A stretch of 64,000 nt of DNA from contig NZ_FNEL01000002.1 in the NCBI RefSeq assembly GCF_900100125.1, positions 1-64,000 of the forward strand, in the 5' to 3' direction. Each line of letters opens with the position of its first letter. Within the stretch, counting starts at the first letter, position 1. Positions 7,671 through 16,934 of this stretch are shown piece by piece. Origin of the DNA: Dolosicoccus paucivorans. GTDB taxonomy: Bacteria; Bacillota; Bacilli; Lactobacillales; Aerococcaceae. Position numbers and translations under genes: made by a program. Below the pieces are notes generated by a model. The model was not told the DNA's origin. It saw nothing but the letters and a program-made list of their open reading frames with translations, and made no database searches.

Positions 7671-8485
7671 TGTTGTAATAAATTAGAAGATAAGTGAGGC
7701 TGCGTTGCGGCTTTGTAAATAGCGCGTAGCAATAAAATCATTTGATTGGCTTTTTCATAATCTTCAATTAAATAAAAGTGCTTAATTAATCTTAAAGCAT
7801 TCATCAAACTATACCACTGAACCCGTTGATAAAAGTTATCTTCCATGGGCATTCGATATTCTTTAAACCAACTAGACCATTGACTAGGTGGAAAGTATTG
7901 ACATAGTAAAAAAGTAATGTCACTTAAAGGATCCGCAATTTTAACCTCTTCCCAATCGACTAAATAAAGATGATTATTAAGAGATTCCAAAAAGTTTAAA
8001 TGGTGTAAATCGCCATGACAGACGACATAGTCAACGTTGTAAAAGGCTTCGTCTAAGTCATTTTCTAAAAAATCAATCACTTCATTGAAGAATTGGTGAT
8101 TCGCTAAAGCAATGGGTAATCCTTTAAAGTAGTGATCAATAAAATCGATGGGGTAAGTTTTTTGGGGATGAATCTTTTCCAGTGAGCTCAGCAAATGATC
8201 GCAATGATGGATATAGTGAATTAAATCAATCACTGATGGATCCATCATTTCATTAGGAGTGAGAAGTCTTCCATCGTGCCATTCTTGTGCTGTTAAAATA
8301 TCGCCGTCAATTGTCCGCCTTGCCCATTTGAGTCGAGGTGCAATTCCTTCAGCCGATAGAGCAGCGACAAAAGGTGAAGTATTTAATTTAAAAAAGAGTC
8401 GTTCTTCATTTTTTACTCCCATAAAAGCTTGACCTGTATCGCCAAGAGGCATTTTTAATTCCCAGTCAGTTGCTTTTTTGCTCAT
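7664..8485 (-). CDS. Aminoglycoside/choline phosphotransferase-fold protein (YtmP-like)
   Basis: 273 residues with the APH/choline kinase fold. The catalytic-loop motif HGDLHHLN is at 157-164 and the metal-binding DWEE at 177-180, followed by 'DPLSDITFLL'. The substrate is unknown: B. subtilis YtmP has the same fold and is not a proven resistance enzyme. In relatives the gene usually lies beside trmB (tRNA m7G methyltransferase), which is absent here. ATG 8485 follows GGAGGGTG at five bases. It may be transcribed with the PepSY-like gene upstream (55-base gap). It should not be read as antibiotic resistance. Confidence 0.8.
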   Translation of the reverse strand: MSKKATDWELKMPLGDTGQAFMGVKNEERLFFKLNTSPFVAALSAEGIAPRLKWARRTIDGDILTAQEWHDGRLLTPNEMMDPSVIDLIHYIHHCDHLLSSLEKIHPQKTYPIDFIDHYFKGLPIALANHQFFNEVIDFLENDLDEAFYNVDYVVCHGDLHHLNFLESLNNHLYLVDWEEVKIADPLSDITFLLCQYFPPSQWSSWFKEYRMPMEDNFYQRVQWYSLMNALRLIKHFYLIEDYEKANQMILLLRAIYKAATQPHLSSNLLQHK

Positions 8486-8544
8486 GATTCACCCTCCCTT
8501 CTAAAATGTTCGATTATTTAAAAACTATACCATGAATTGAATGA

Positions 8545-8889
8545 TTAAGCACGAGTTGAATGTGGCTTTTGTTTGTCAGCGATTTCTAGTAAATGTCCGC
8601 TGTAAGCATCGACAAGAAACTCGTAGTAGTGAACACGGTCTTCTTCATGACAATATAATCCACCGCGATAAGCTTTTGTTTCTTCATCGTAATCTATCAT
8701 CTGACTCGAAATCCAACCGTCTTGCACAATACCTCGCTCTTTAAAGTCCTCTTTTACTTCTTCGAGTAATTCCATTGCGTCAAAGGGCTGAAGTTCTTTA
8801 TAAAGTAAGATACTTGCAATACTTAAAATAGCGCCGACACCCCATAAAAGAGCGGTGATCGGTGTTTTTGAATTATTACGTTTTGCCAC
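8545..8889 (-). CDS. Small membrane-anchored PepSY-like protein
   Basis: 114 residues. One N-terminal transmembrane helix (about 10-29) is followed by an extracytoplasmic domain with the PepSY-type ending 'YYEFLVDAYSGHLLEI'. PepSY domains are thought to inhibit or modulate peptidases. The gene sits head-to-head with pepA, as in other Lactobacillales. The start is GTG 8889, eight or nine bases after AAAGGATG. Function is not known. Confidence 0.7.
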   Translation of the reverse strand: MAKRNNSKTPITALLWGVGAILSIASILLYKELQPFDAMELLEEVKEDFKERGIVQDGWISSQMIDYDEETKAYRGGLYCHEEDRVHYYEFLVDAYSGHLLEIADKQKPHSTRA

Positions 8890-9059
8890 TGGTCATCATC
8901 CTTTCTTTTTCATGAAATGAAGCAACTTAATTGTAACATGAATTTGAAGTGGATAACATTGGAAAGAAGACTTTAAAGTCAGCGTCATTGATTTAGTCGC
9001 TTATATATGTAAAAATAGATAGGATAAAAGACTGCGACATAATTTAAGGAGGATATTCA

Positions 9060-10148
9060 ATGTCTTCAACACCTTTTGAACAAACATCAACTTTTCAATT
9101 GATTAAAGAGTTAACTGAACTTCAAGGAGTCTCAGGAAATGAACGTCAAGTACGTCAATTTATGAAAGAGCAAATGGAACAATATGCTGACGAACTCGAC
9201 ATTTCTCCTTTAGGCAATATTTTTGGAGTTAAAAAAGCCAATGATTCTCAAGCGCCGAAATTAATGATGGCCGCTCATATGGATGAAGTCGGCTTTATGG
9301 TTAAGCGCATCACTAAAGAAGGTCAATTTTCGGTCATTCCTTTAGGTGGATGGAACCCTTACGTTGTCTCAGCCCAACGTTATACACTTCAAACTAAAAA
9401 GGGCGATTACGTTTGTGTTTCTTCATCCATTCCGCCTCATTTATTAAGAGGAAGGGGCGCTCAAAACGCTCAAGTGAGCGATATTTTATTTGATGCCGGT
9501 TTTTCTTCAAAGGAACAAGCCGAAGAATATGGCGTTCGTGTAGGGGATACGATTGTTCCCGAAACAAAGACTGTTTTAACCGCTAACAAAGAAAATGTTA
9601 TCGCAAAAGCTTGGGACAATCGTTATGGTTGTGTTCTTGTCCTAGAATTATTAAAAGAACTACAAAACGAGCAACTTCCTAACACATTGATTGCTGGAGC
9701 GTCTGTTCAAGAAGAAGTTGGACTTCGCGGGATTAAAGGCGCCGTTCACACTTATGAACCTGATGTATTTATCGCATTAGACTGTTCACCAGCCAATGAC
9801 TTAGAAGGTGCTAAAGACCGTCAAGGCGTGTTAGGCGATGGCTTTTTACTACGCATTCAAGATCCAGGACTGATTACCCACCCAAGATTGTTAGAGTTTT
9901 TTGAAACGGTGGCAGAAGAAGAAGGCGTTAAATATCAACCTTTCTTTTCTAAAGGAGGCACTGATGCAGGAGCTGCTCATACGATGAATGAGGGGATTCC
10001 AAGTGCTGTCATTGGAGTGCCAGGCCGTTATATTCACGGTCATCAAACATTATTTAATATTTCAGATTATGAACAAGCTAAACACATGGCGTTAGCTGTC
10101 GCAAGACGACTCGATAAAACAACACTAAATACTTTACAAGGTCATTAA
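9060..10148 (+). CDS. pepA: Glutamyl aminopeptidase (M42 family)
   Basis: 362 residues. The dinuclear metal site of M42 aminopeptidases is visible: His73 (HMDEVGF), Asp186 (WDNRYG), Glu218/Glu219 (QEEVGLRG), Asp241 and His328 (HGHQT). PepA removes N-terminal Glu/Asp from peptides in the cytoplasm, normally as a dodecamer. ATG 9060 follows AAGGAGGATATTCA. ytpR starts 16 bases downstream, so the two are probably cotranscribed. The frvX/ysdC paralogues share the fold, so the Glu specificity is by family and context. Confidence 0.88.
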   Translation: MSSTPFEQTSTFQLIKELTELQGVSGNERQVRQFMKEQMEQYADELDISPLGNIFGVKKANDSQAPKLMMAAHMDEVGFMVKRITKEGQFSVIPLGGWNPYVVSAQRYTLQTKKGDYVCVSSSIPPHLLRGRGAQNAQVSDILFDAGFSSKEQAEEYGVRVGDTIVPETKTVLTANKENVIAKAWDNRYGCVLVLELLKELQNEQLPNTLIAGASVQEEVGLRGIKGAVHTYEPDVFIALDCSPANDLEGAKDRQGVLGDGFLLRIQDPGLITHPRLLEFFETVAEEEGVKYQPFFSKGGTDAGAAHTMNEGIPSAVIGVPGRYIHGHQTLFNISDYEQAKHMALAVARRLDKTTLNTLQGH

Positions 10149-10164
10149 GAAAGAGGAATGAATT

Positions 10165-10800
10165 ATGTGGATTGCATTTTATAACCCAAAAGCTGCAGGG
10201 GACGTTTTATTATTGACACGCGAGGCAACTCGTAGTGAACATTTGCCAGTGGTAGAGAGTAAAGAAAATGTAACGTGTATTAAAAATGAAGAAACAAATA
10301 AAATAAATAGTGTTAATATTTTTAATATTTCATCATCTTTACCTCTTCACGAAACAGGTGTGGTAACATTATCTAATGAAGATCAAAAAACAATTAACGA
10401 TATCATCCAACAAGCTGGATTTGACGTCGAGGTATCCTTAGACGAAACACCTAAATTTGTTGTAGGATACGTTGAAGAAATAGAACCGGTTGAAGGAAGC
10501 GATCATTTAAATAAAACACAAACTCGTGTTGGAGCTGATGAAGTACTTCAAATTGTTTGTGGCGCAAGTAATATCGATCAAGGTCAGTCCGTTATTGTCG
10601 CTAAACCAGGAGCGGTTATGCCTAATGGAATGATTATTTGGCCAGGTGAGTTGCGCGGAGTTGAAAGTCACGGCATGGTGTGTTCAACGCGAGAGTTAAA
10701 CTTAACTCATATCGAAAACGAAGACGGTATCTGGGTATTACCTGACGGATATGAACCAGGCACTTCATTAGAAGATGTTGTTAGTGATTTAAGTAAGTAA
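10165..10800 (+). CDS. ytpR: tRNA-binding (EMAP-type) protein YtpR
   Basis: 211 residues: an N-terminal DUF4479 region (about 1-85) and a C-terminal tRNA-binding OB fold (about 95-200, 'VVGYVEEIEPVEGSDHLNKTQTRVG' start, 'VCGASNID' and 'GELRGVESHGMVCS'). This matches the free-standing homologue of the PheT N-terminal tRNA-binding domain. Its role is not established. It is the conserved partner of pepA upstream and of sftA-murC downstream in Firmicutes. Confidence 0.9.
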   Translation: MWIAFYNPKAAGDVLLLTREATRSEHLPVVESKENVTCIKNEETNKINSVNIFNISSSLPLHETGVVTLSNEDQKTINDIIQQAGFDVEVSLDETPKFVVGYVEEIEPVEGSDHLNKTQTRVGADEVLQIVCGASNIDQGQSVIVAKPGAVMPNGMIIWPGELRGVESHGMVCSTRELNLTHIENEDGIWVLPDGYEPGTSLEDVVSDLSK

Positions 10801-10831
10801 TCTTTAGAAATAAGGAAGAAAAGGGATTGAA

Positions 10832-11344
10832 TTGGATAAGGAAGAAAAGCAACGACGCTTTTTAAAACGATCAACCATTAAACGTCAGCCGCTTTTTCAG
10901 CCAGCGTTAAAGTCTGCTCAAAGACCGAAGTTGCATATAGATGAATCGGATCAATTACTTGAAGAAAAATCCAGTACGCCGAGTGAATATGTTGTACCGT
11001 ATTTAAAACAAGAAGGTAAATCGGGTCATCCATTAGATTTGAATTTGCCTGATGAGTCATTAGTGGATCAAACTGCGGAACAAACGCCACCCTTAGGCGA
11101 ATATGAGCCGTCTTTAAAAACCAAACCCCCATTTAAAAAAAGCGAATATATTAGTCCTATGGGACCGACTGAAGAAACAAAGGAAATAGATCATGACGAT
11201 TCTCAAGATAAGCCCTCTATTAGTCCTTTGGCGCCTCATAGTGTATCGAATCGTCAAATTAGAACGATTGTCAGACGTTTACAAAAGACACCTGAACAAT
11301 TTCTATTATTTCAAAGAGTAGGAGAATCATATGATGTTACATGA
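10832..11344 (+). CDS. Disordered 170-residue protein in the sftA locus; possible SftA/FtsK-like remnant without motor domain
   Basis: 170 residues, hydrophilic and rich in Pro, Glu, Lys and Ser, with a basic N-terminus (RRFLKRSTIKR). No enzyme domain, membrane helix or signal peptide is seen. In B. subtilis the DNA translocase SftA (ytpS) lies between ytpR and murC. Here the gene holds that exact position but stops before any Walker motif. 'PFKKSEYISPMG' resembles the short conserved peptide in the disordered N-terminus of SftA-type proteins. The start is TTG 10832 with AAGGGA; it overlaps murC by 14 bases. A true remnant or an unrelated disordered protein are both possible. Confidence 0.5.
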   Translation: MDKEEKQRRFLKRSTIKRQPLFQPALKSAQRPKLHIDESDQLLEEKSSTPSEYVVPYLKQEGKSGHPLDLNLPDESLVDQTAEQTPPLGEYEPSLKTKPPFKKSEYISPMGPTEETKEIDHDDSQDKPSISPLAPHSVSNRQIRTIVRRLQKTPEQFLLFQRVGESYDVT

Positions 11345-12668
11345 TACGGTTTATCATTTTGTAGGTATAAAAGGATCTGGTATGAGTGCACTAGCACTTA
11401 TTTTGCACGGTAAAGGATATAAAGTTCAAGGAAGTGATCAAGCTCAATACTTCTTTACTCAACAAGAACTAGAAAATCAAAATATTCCTTTACTTGAATT
11501 TGATGAAGAAAATATTCAATCTGACTTAACCATTATCGCAGGAAATGCCTATAACGATGAAAATAATATCGAACTGGCCAGAGCTAAACAACTTAATTTA
11601 CCCGTCATTCGTTATGACCAATTTTTAGGTCAATTGATGGAAGATTATATTAGTATTGCTGTAACAGGTTCTCACGGAAAGACATCTACGACAGGCTTAT
11701 TAGCCCATACGTTAAAAGAACTCGCTCCGACAAGTTACTTAATTGGGGATGGGACCGGAGTTGGGCTAGAAAACGCCACTTATTTTGCGATGGAGGCGTG
11801 CGAATATAAGCGCCATTTCCTTTCTTATAAGCCTGACTATGCCATTATTACCAATGTGGACTTTGATCATCCGGATTACTACCAATCGATTGAAGATGTG
11901 TTTGACGCTTTTTCAAACTTTGCTAATCAAGCCAAAAAAGGGATTATTGCTTGTGGAGAAGATGAGTATTTAAGACAATTAAAAACGGATATTCCTGTTT
12001 ATTTTTATGGTTTTAGTGAAGATTGTGACACTTATGCATCAAATATTGAACGTACAGTGGATGGATCAAGTTTTGATGTTATTTTCCAATCTAAAAAATT
12101 AGGCCGATTCCAAATTCCAACGTATGGTAAGCATAATATATTAAACGCCTTGTCTGTTATTACTTTACTTTGCTTAGAAGGATTTGAGCCTCTAGAAATC
12201 GCCAATCATTTAACGACTTATACAGGGGTCAAACGTCGTTTTTCGATTAAAACCATTGACGATTTAATCGTAATCGATGATTATGCTCATCATCCGGTAG
12301 AAATTAAAGCAACGATTGATGCTGCTAAACAAAAGTTCCCGGATCGTTCAGTTATTGCGATTTTCCAACCACATACCTTTAGTCGTACTGTCGCATTATT
12401 AGATGAGTTCGCTGAAGCACTTAACTTAGCTGATGAAATTTATTTAGCAGATATTTTCCATTCAGCTAGAGAGACTTCTGGAAAGGTTAGAATTGAAGAT
12501 TTACAACAAAAAATTAAAGGGCATCACGATCTAATTTCTAGAGATCATTTATCGCCTTTAATGAATTATCAAGATGCAGTTCTATTATTTATGGGAGCTG
12601 GAGATATTGATAAGATATCTGAGCAATTTAGCGAGGCTTATTCACGTTTAAATAAAATACAACTATAA
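11331..12668 (+). CDS. murC: UDP-N-acetylmuramate--L-alanine ligase
   Basis: 445 residues, the normal MurC length. The Rossmann-type UDP-binding start 'FVGIKGSGMSALA' precedes the ATP loop GSHGKTST at 113-120, the central Mur ligase domain and a C-terminal domain with 'DDYAHHPVEIKATI'. It adds L-Ala to UDP-MurNAc in cytoplasmic peptidoglycan precursor synthesis. ATG 11331 (or 11334) follows GGAG, inside the end of the preceding gene, which suggests coupled translation. Confidence 0.96.
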   Translation: MMLHDTVYHFVGIKGSGMSALALILHGKGYKVQGSDQAQYFFTQQELENQNIPLLEFDEENIQSDLTIIAGNAYNDENNIELARAKQLNLPVIRYDQFLGQLMEDYISIAVTGSHGKTSTTGLLAHTLKELAPTSYLIGDGTGVGLENATYFAMEACEYKRHFLSYKPDYAIITNVDFDHPDYYQSIEDVFDAFSNFANQAKKGIIACGEDEYLRQLKTDIPVYFYGFSEDCDTYASNIERTVDGSSFDVIFQSKKLGRFQIPTYGKHNILNALSVITLLCLEGFEPLEIANHLTTYTGVKRRFSIKTIDDLIVIDDYAHHPVEIKATIDAAKQKFPDRSVIAIFQPHTFSRTVALLDEFAEALNLADEIYLADIFHSARETSGKVRIEDLQQKIKGHHDLISRDHLSPLMNYQDAVLLFMGAGDIDKISEQFSEAYSRLNKIQL

Positions 12669-12671
12669 AAC

Positions 12672-12764
12672 CAACACTGATGTGTGCAACTTCTTTGAAG
12701 AAACGGACGTAACATTTTTGTTATAATAGATAAGAAGCCGAAAAACACATCAGTGTTTTATTTT
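12672..12764 (+). terminator. Wide-loop inverted repeat and terminator enclosing the polA promoter
   Basis: AACACTGATGTG (12672-12683) pairs perfectly with CACATCAGTGTT (12747-12758) across a 63-base loop, followed by a T-rich run. Within the loop lies an extended -10 element TGTTATAAT (12719-12727). Transcripts from murC could be terminated here, while those starting in the loop would have only the right arm and pass through. Confidence 0.55.
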
Positions 12765-12797
12765 TTTACTTTATATAACAAACTAAAGGAGAATTTT

Positions 12798-15467
12798 ATG
12801 AACTCACGAAAGATTGTATTAATTGACGGAAGTAGTCTTGCTTACCGTGCCTTTTATTCTATCTTTAATATTGAACGTTTTAAAAATAAAGACGGATTAC
12901 ATACCAATGCGTTATATAGTTTCAATCGCATGTTAGATAATATTTTAGATCAATTCAAGCCGACACATATATTAGTCGCTTGGGATAAGTCAAATATAAC
13001 ATTTAGAAACAAATTGTTTGAAGATTATAAAGCAGGTCGTTCAAAAACACCGAGCGAATTTAAAGAACAAATGCCTTATTTTAGAGTACTACTTGATGGG
13101 TATGGGATCTCCCATTATGAATTATTAAATTATGAAGCCGACGACATTATCGGAACCCTTGCTAAATCGTCCAATCCTGAAGATGAAGTGATTGTGATAT
13201 CTGGGGATAAAGATTTAATTCAATTAGCAGACGACCATATTACCGTTGAAATTACGCGCAAAGGAGTGAGTGAACTCGAAGCCTTTACGCCTGAAACGAT
13301 CAAAAAAGAGTATAATTTAACACCTGAACAAATTGTTGATTTTATGGGGATGATGGGGGACCCATCCGATAATATTCCTGGAATTACCCGTGTAGGAGAA
13401 AAAACAGCTCTTCGTTTGATGCACCAATTTGGGTCGCTAGACGGTTTATATGCAGGCTTAGACGAACTGAAACCGTCAAAAATGAAGGAAAACATTATTA
13501 ATGATAAAGAACAAGCTTATATGAGTCGTGATTTAGCTCAAATTGAAACCAATGCTCCTTTAGAAATTACACTAGAAGACACTGCTTATAAAGGGAAAAA
13601 TGTCGAACAATTGGTTGAGTTTTATCGTCAAATGGACTTTAAAACATTTTTGACTAACTTACAAAGTGAACAAGGCCTTGAGGTAAGCGACGTCTCTGAA
13701 ACAGAGCACACTATTCCTGAATATGAAACCATTGTCTTAGAAAAAATAGAAAAAGAGCACTTACCGACACGCAGTGCTCTTTATTTAGAAACATTAGGCA
13801 CCAATCCTCATTTCGATGATATTGTAGCGGTCACGTGGTCTGATATTGACCAAACGAAAGCTTACATTACAACGCCAGAGGTGGCCTTTAAATCAAAGGA
13901 ATTCACTCAGTGGTTAGAGTCAAAGGATCACTCGATTATTTCTTTAGATTCTAAACGAGACTACGTACTAACTCATCGTCAAGGCGTTGACTTACAAGGT
14001 GTTGACTATGATGTACGTATTGCCGCTTACTTATTAAATACACAACAGGCCCATGAAGTGAGTGATATTTTAGACTTATTGGATCTACCCAACTTAGTCA
14101 CTTCAGATGTGGCGGTATACGGTAAAGGAGCTAAACGCGGAGTTCCGGAAGATAAAGAAGTCTTCCACCATCATTTAGCTAGCATTTTACGTGTCCTACC
14201 GGAATTAAAAGATGAACTCATTAAACAGTTAGCGAAAGTCGAAATGACTGAACTGTATGAAACCATTGAATTCCCGCTGGCAAAAGTACTAGCAAACATG
14301 GAAATTAGAGGAATTGCGGTAGACCAAGAACGTTTAAACGAAATGAACGAAGAAATGTTAGCTCAACTTGGACAAATGGAAGAAGAGATTCATGAATTAG
14401 CAGGCGAAGAGTTTAACGTTAACTCTCCAAAGCAATTAGGTGAAATTTTATTTGAAAAGTTAGGGTTACCGGTCATTAAGAAAACTAAAACCGGCTACAG
14501 TACGGCCGCTAGCGTTCTTGATGAATTACTAGGTAAACACCCAATTATCGAAAAAATATTAGAATACCGCGGACTCGCTAAACTGCAAGGAACTTATTTA
14601 GCTGGACTGCCTAAATATATTAAACAAGACGGAAAAATTCATACGAATTTTGTGCAAACCTTAACTCAAACAGGTCGTTTAAGTTCAACGGATCCAAACT
14701 TACAAAATATTCCAATTCGCATGGAAGAAGGACGTAAAATTAGACAAGCTTTTGTTCCGTCCCATGAAGATTATCAGTTATTTGCAGCGGACTATTCGCA
14801 AATTGAATTGCGCGTATTGGCTCATATTAGTGAGGACGAACATTTAAGACAAGCCTTTATTGATGGCCAAGACATTCATACAACTACCGCAAGACGCGTT
14901 TTAGATATTGAAGATGATGAAACGGTTACTGCCAATGACCGCCGAATGGCTAAAGCAGTTAACTTTGGGATTGTCTACGGGATTAGTGACTATGGTCTAT
15001 CTCAAAACTTACACATTACGCGAAAAGAAGCGAAAGAATTTATTGATCGTTACTTTGAACGCTATCCTGGAGTCGAGACATTTATGCGTGACATTGTCGC
15101 TAAAGCGAAAAAAGATGGCTATGTCTCCACACTATTTAATCGTCGCCGTTATTTACCAGATATTAAATCCCGCAACTTTAACTTACGTTCCTTTGCTGAA
15201 CGAACAGCGATGAACTCTCCAATTCAAGGAACAGCGGCTGATATTATTAAAATTGCGATGGTCCGATTGGAACAAGCACTCAAAGAAAAAGGGTTAGCTT
15301 CACGTATTCTTTTACAAGTTCATGACGAGTTAATTTTAGAAGGACCTCAAGAAGAGATGGAACAATTAAAAGAACTCGTTCCTGACATTATGGAATCAGC
15401 GGTAGAATTATCTATTCCACTAAAAGTTGAATACGGTATTGGCAATAGTTGGTATGATATTGATTAA
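12798..15467 (+). CDS. polA: DNA polymerase I
   Basis: 889 residues. The order is 5'-3' exonuclease domain (about 1-290, 'DGSSLAYRAFY'), a degenerate 3'-5' exonuclease domain (about 300-470, with 'YLETLG' where proofreading enzymes have the first catalytic Asp), and the family A polymerase. Motif A DYSQIELRVL, motif B with 'AKAVNFGIVYG' and motif C QVHDE are all present. It removes primers and fills gaps in replication and repair; proofreading is predicted to be absent, as in B. subtilis. The start is ATG 12798, seven bases after AAAGGAG; the upstream in-frame codons overlap the terminator. mutM follows after 22 bases. Confidence 0.97.
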   Translation: MNSRKIVLIDGSSLAYRAFYSIFNIERFKNKDGLHTNALYSFNRMLDNILDQFKPTHILVAWDKSNITFRNKLFEDYKAGRSKTPSEFKEQMPYFRVLLDGYGISHYELLNYEADDIIGTLAKSSNPEDEVIVISGDKDLIQLADDHITVEITRKGVSELEAFTPETIKKEYNLTPEQIVDFMGMMGDPSDNIPGITRVGEKTALRLMHQFGSLDGLYAGLDELKPSKMKENIINDKEQAYMSRDLAQIETNAPLEITLEDTAYKGKNVEQLVEFYRQMDFKTFLTNLQSEQGLEVSDVSETEHTIPEYETIVLEKIEKEHLPTRSALYLETLGTNPHFDDIVAVTWSDIDQTKAYITTPEVAFKSKEFTQWLESKDHSIISLDSKRDYVLTHRQGVDLQGVDYDVRIAAYLLNTQQAHEVSDILDLLDLPNLVTSDVAVYGKGAKRGVPEDKEVFHHHLASILRVLPELKDELIKQLAKVEMTELYETIEFPLAKVLANMEIRGIAVDQERLNEMNEEMLAQLGQMEEEIHELAGEEFNVNSPKQLGEILFEKLGLPVIKKTKTGYSTAASVLDELLGKHPIIEKILEYRGLAKLQGTYLAGLPKYIKQDGKIHTNFVQTLTQTGRLSSTDPNLQNIPIRMEEGRKIRQAFVPSHEDYQLFAADYSQIELRVLAHISEDEHLRQAFIDGQDIHTTTARRVLDIEDDETVTANDRRMAKAVNFGIVYGISDYGLSQNLHITRKEAKEFIDRYFERYPGVETFMRDIVAKAKKDGYVSTLFNRRRYLPDIKSRNFNLRSFAERTAMNSPIQGTAADIIKIAMVRLEQALKEKGLASRILLQVHDELILEGPQEEMEQLKELVPDIMESAVELSIPLKVEYGIGNSWYDID

Positions 15468-15489
15468 TTGAAGTCGAAAGGAAGATAAT

Positions 15490-16332
15490 ATGCCTGAACT
15501 ACCAGAAGTGGAAGCGGTTAGAAAAGGATTAAATCAATTGGTCCAAGGAAAAGTCATTCAACAAGTGACGGTCGATTGGCCTAATATTATCGATACAACT
15601 CTATCCATTGATGAGTGGAGTCAACTACTTCAAAATGAACGCATTGAAAAAATCGAACGACGGGGCAAATATTTAATTATTTACTTAACTCATTGGGCTT
15701 TAATTTCTCACTTGCGAATGGAAGGAAAGTATAATTTTTATCCAAAAGGACAAGTCCCAAGTCAAAAAGGAAAACACGTTCACGTTCGCTTTTTAATGAC
15801 TGACGGGAGTCAATTAGAGTATGATGATGTTAGAAAGTTTGGCCGAATGACATTGATCGACCCCCAAGGGGTCGGTCGCTATTTTGAAGAAAGAAAATTA
15901 GGCCCTGAACCAACGAAAGAACAATTTAGGCTAGATGACTTTGCCTCATCCCTTAAGAAAACAAAACGAGCCATTAAAACGGTTTTACTTGATCAAAAAT
16001 CCGTCGCTGGATTAGGAAATATTTATGTGGATGAAGTATTGTTTCGATCAAAGATTCACCCGGAAACAAAAGCTGACCTGTTAACCTTAAATCAAGTGGA
16101 AACTTTACGAGAACAAATTATTCAAGTTCTCCAAGAAGCGACCGCTAAAGGTGGCTCAACCATTCGAACTTATAAAAACAGCTTAGGTGAATTAGGACAA
16201 TATCAAAAAGAACTACAAATTTATGGCCGAACGGGTGCATTATGCATTCATTGCCAGACTCCCATTGAAAAAATAAAAGTAGGTGGCCGCGGAACTCACT
16301 ATTGTCCTAAGTGCCAACCGTTAAAAGCTTAG
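15490..16332 (+). CDS. mutM: Formamidopyrimidine-DNA glycosylase
   Basis: 280 residues. The N-terminus PELPEVE gives the catalytic Pro after Met removal and the conserved Glu. 'HLRMEGKY' and 'LLDQKSVAGLGNIYVDE' (H2TH region) follow, and a C-terminal four-Cys zinc finger (CIHC...CPKC) ends the protein. It excises oxidised purines such as 8-oxoguanine and nicks the strand by beta-delta elimination. It lies in the conserved polA-mutM-coaE string. Confidence 0.97.
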   Translation: MPELPEVEAVRKGLNQLVQGKVIQQVTVDWPNIIDTTLSIDEWSQLLQNERIEKIERRGKYLIIYLTHWALISHLRMEGKYNFYPKGQVPSQKGKHVHVRFLMTDGSQLEYDDVRKFGRMTLIDPQGVGRYFEERKLGPEPTKEQFRLDDFASSLKKTKRAIKTVLLDQKSVAGLGNIYVDEVLFRSKIHPETKADLLTLNQVETLREQIIQVLQEATAKGGSTIRTYKNSLGELGQYQKELQIYGRTGALCIHCQTPIEKIKVGGRGTHYCPKCQPLKA

Positions 16333-16343
16333 GAGAGAGATAA

Positions 16344-16934
16344 ATGAAAATAGGCATTACAGGAGGTATCGCGTCAGGTAAATCAACAACAACATTGTAC
16401 TTAAAAGAAAAGGGCTGGCCCGTCATTGACGCCGATCTGATCGCCCGGCAAGTAGTTGAACCCGGAACTATTGGATTAAAAAAGATTGTTGAATACTTTT
16501 CAAAGGATGTATTAACGAGTGAAGGAACACTGGACCGGCCTAAATTAGGCAGTATTATTTTCAGTGATCCATCTAAACGCCAGCAACTCGATCGTATTTT
16601 ACACCCTCTCGTTCAACAAGAAATCAAACGTCAAATGGAACAATACAAGGCAGCTTTTATATTTGCAGATATTCCGCTACTGTTTGAAGGAAATTATGAA
16701 ACGTGGTTTGATGAAACGTGGGTAGTTTATGTACCTTTTGAAACACAAATCGATCGCTTAATGAAGCGTAACGGCTTTACAAAAGAACAAGCTTTAGATC
16801 GGATTCATAGTCAAATGCCTTTAGAAGAAAAAAAGCAATTAGCTACGCGAGTATTAGATAATTCAAAGGAACCCCAAGCATTGTATGATCAAATTGATCA
16901 AATATTAAATGAACTGTTAGGAGGGTGTTGTTAA
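16344..16934 (+). CDS. coaE: Dephospho-CoA kinase
   Basis: 196 residues. The P-loop GGIASGKS is at 7-14, with 'VIDADLIARQVVEPG' and 'DIPLLFE' typical of CoaE. It phosphorylates dephospho-CoA at the 3' hydroxyl, the last step of coenzyme A synthesis. ATG 16344 follows AGGAGAGA. The stop codon overlaps the nrdR start by one base (TAATG). Confidence 0.96.
   Translation: MKIGITGGIASGKSTTTLYLKEKGWPVIDADLIARQVVEPGTIGLKKIVEYFSKDVLTSEGTLDRPKLGSIIFSDPSKRQQLDRILHPLVQQEIKRQMEQYKAAFIFADIPLLFEGNYETWFDETWVVYVPFETQIDRLMKRNGFTKEQALDRIHSQMPLEEKKQLATRVLDNSKEPQALYDQIDQILNELLGGCC

Noticed and set aside
7664-8485. Antibiotic resistance gene (aminoglycoside phosphotransferase)
   Set aside because: The fold matches, but the gene resembles the chromosomal YtmP type, in a housekeeping context without mobile DNA. 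No resistance can be inferred.
8541-8744. A 67-residue plus-strand open frame
   Set aside because: It lies opposite the PepSY-like gene, has no ribosome site and its translation looks random; it is a shadow of the minus-strand gene.
12753-12797. Longer N-terminus for polA
   Set aside because: It would begin within the terminator arm and lacks a ribosome site, whereas ATG 12798 has AAAGGAG and matches the usual PolI start.
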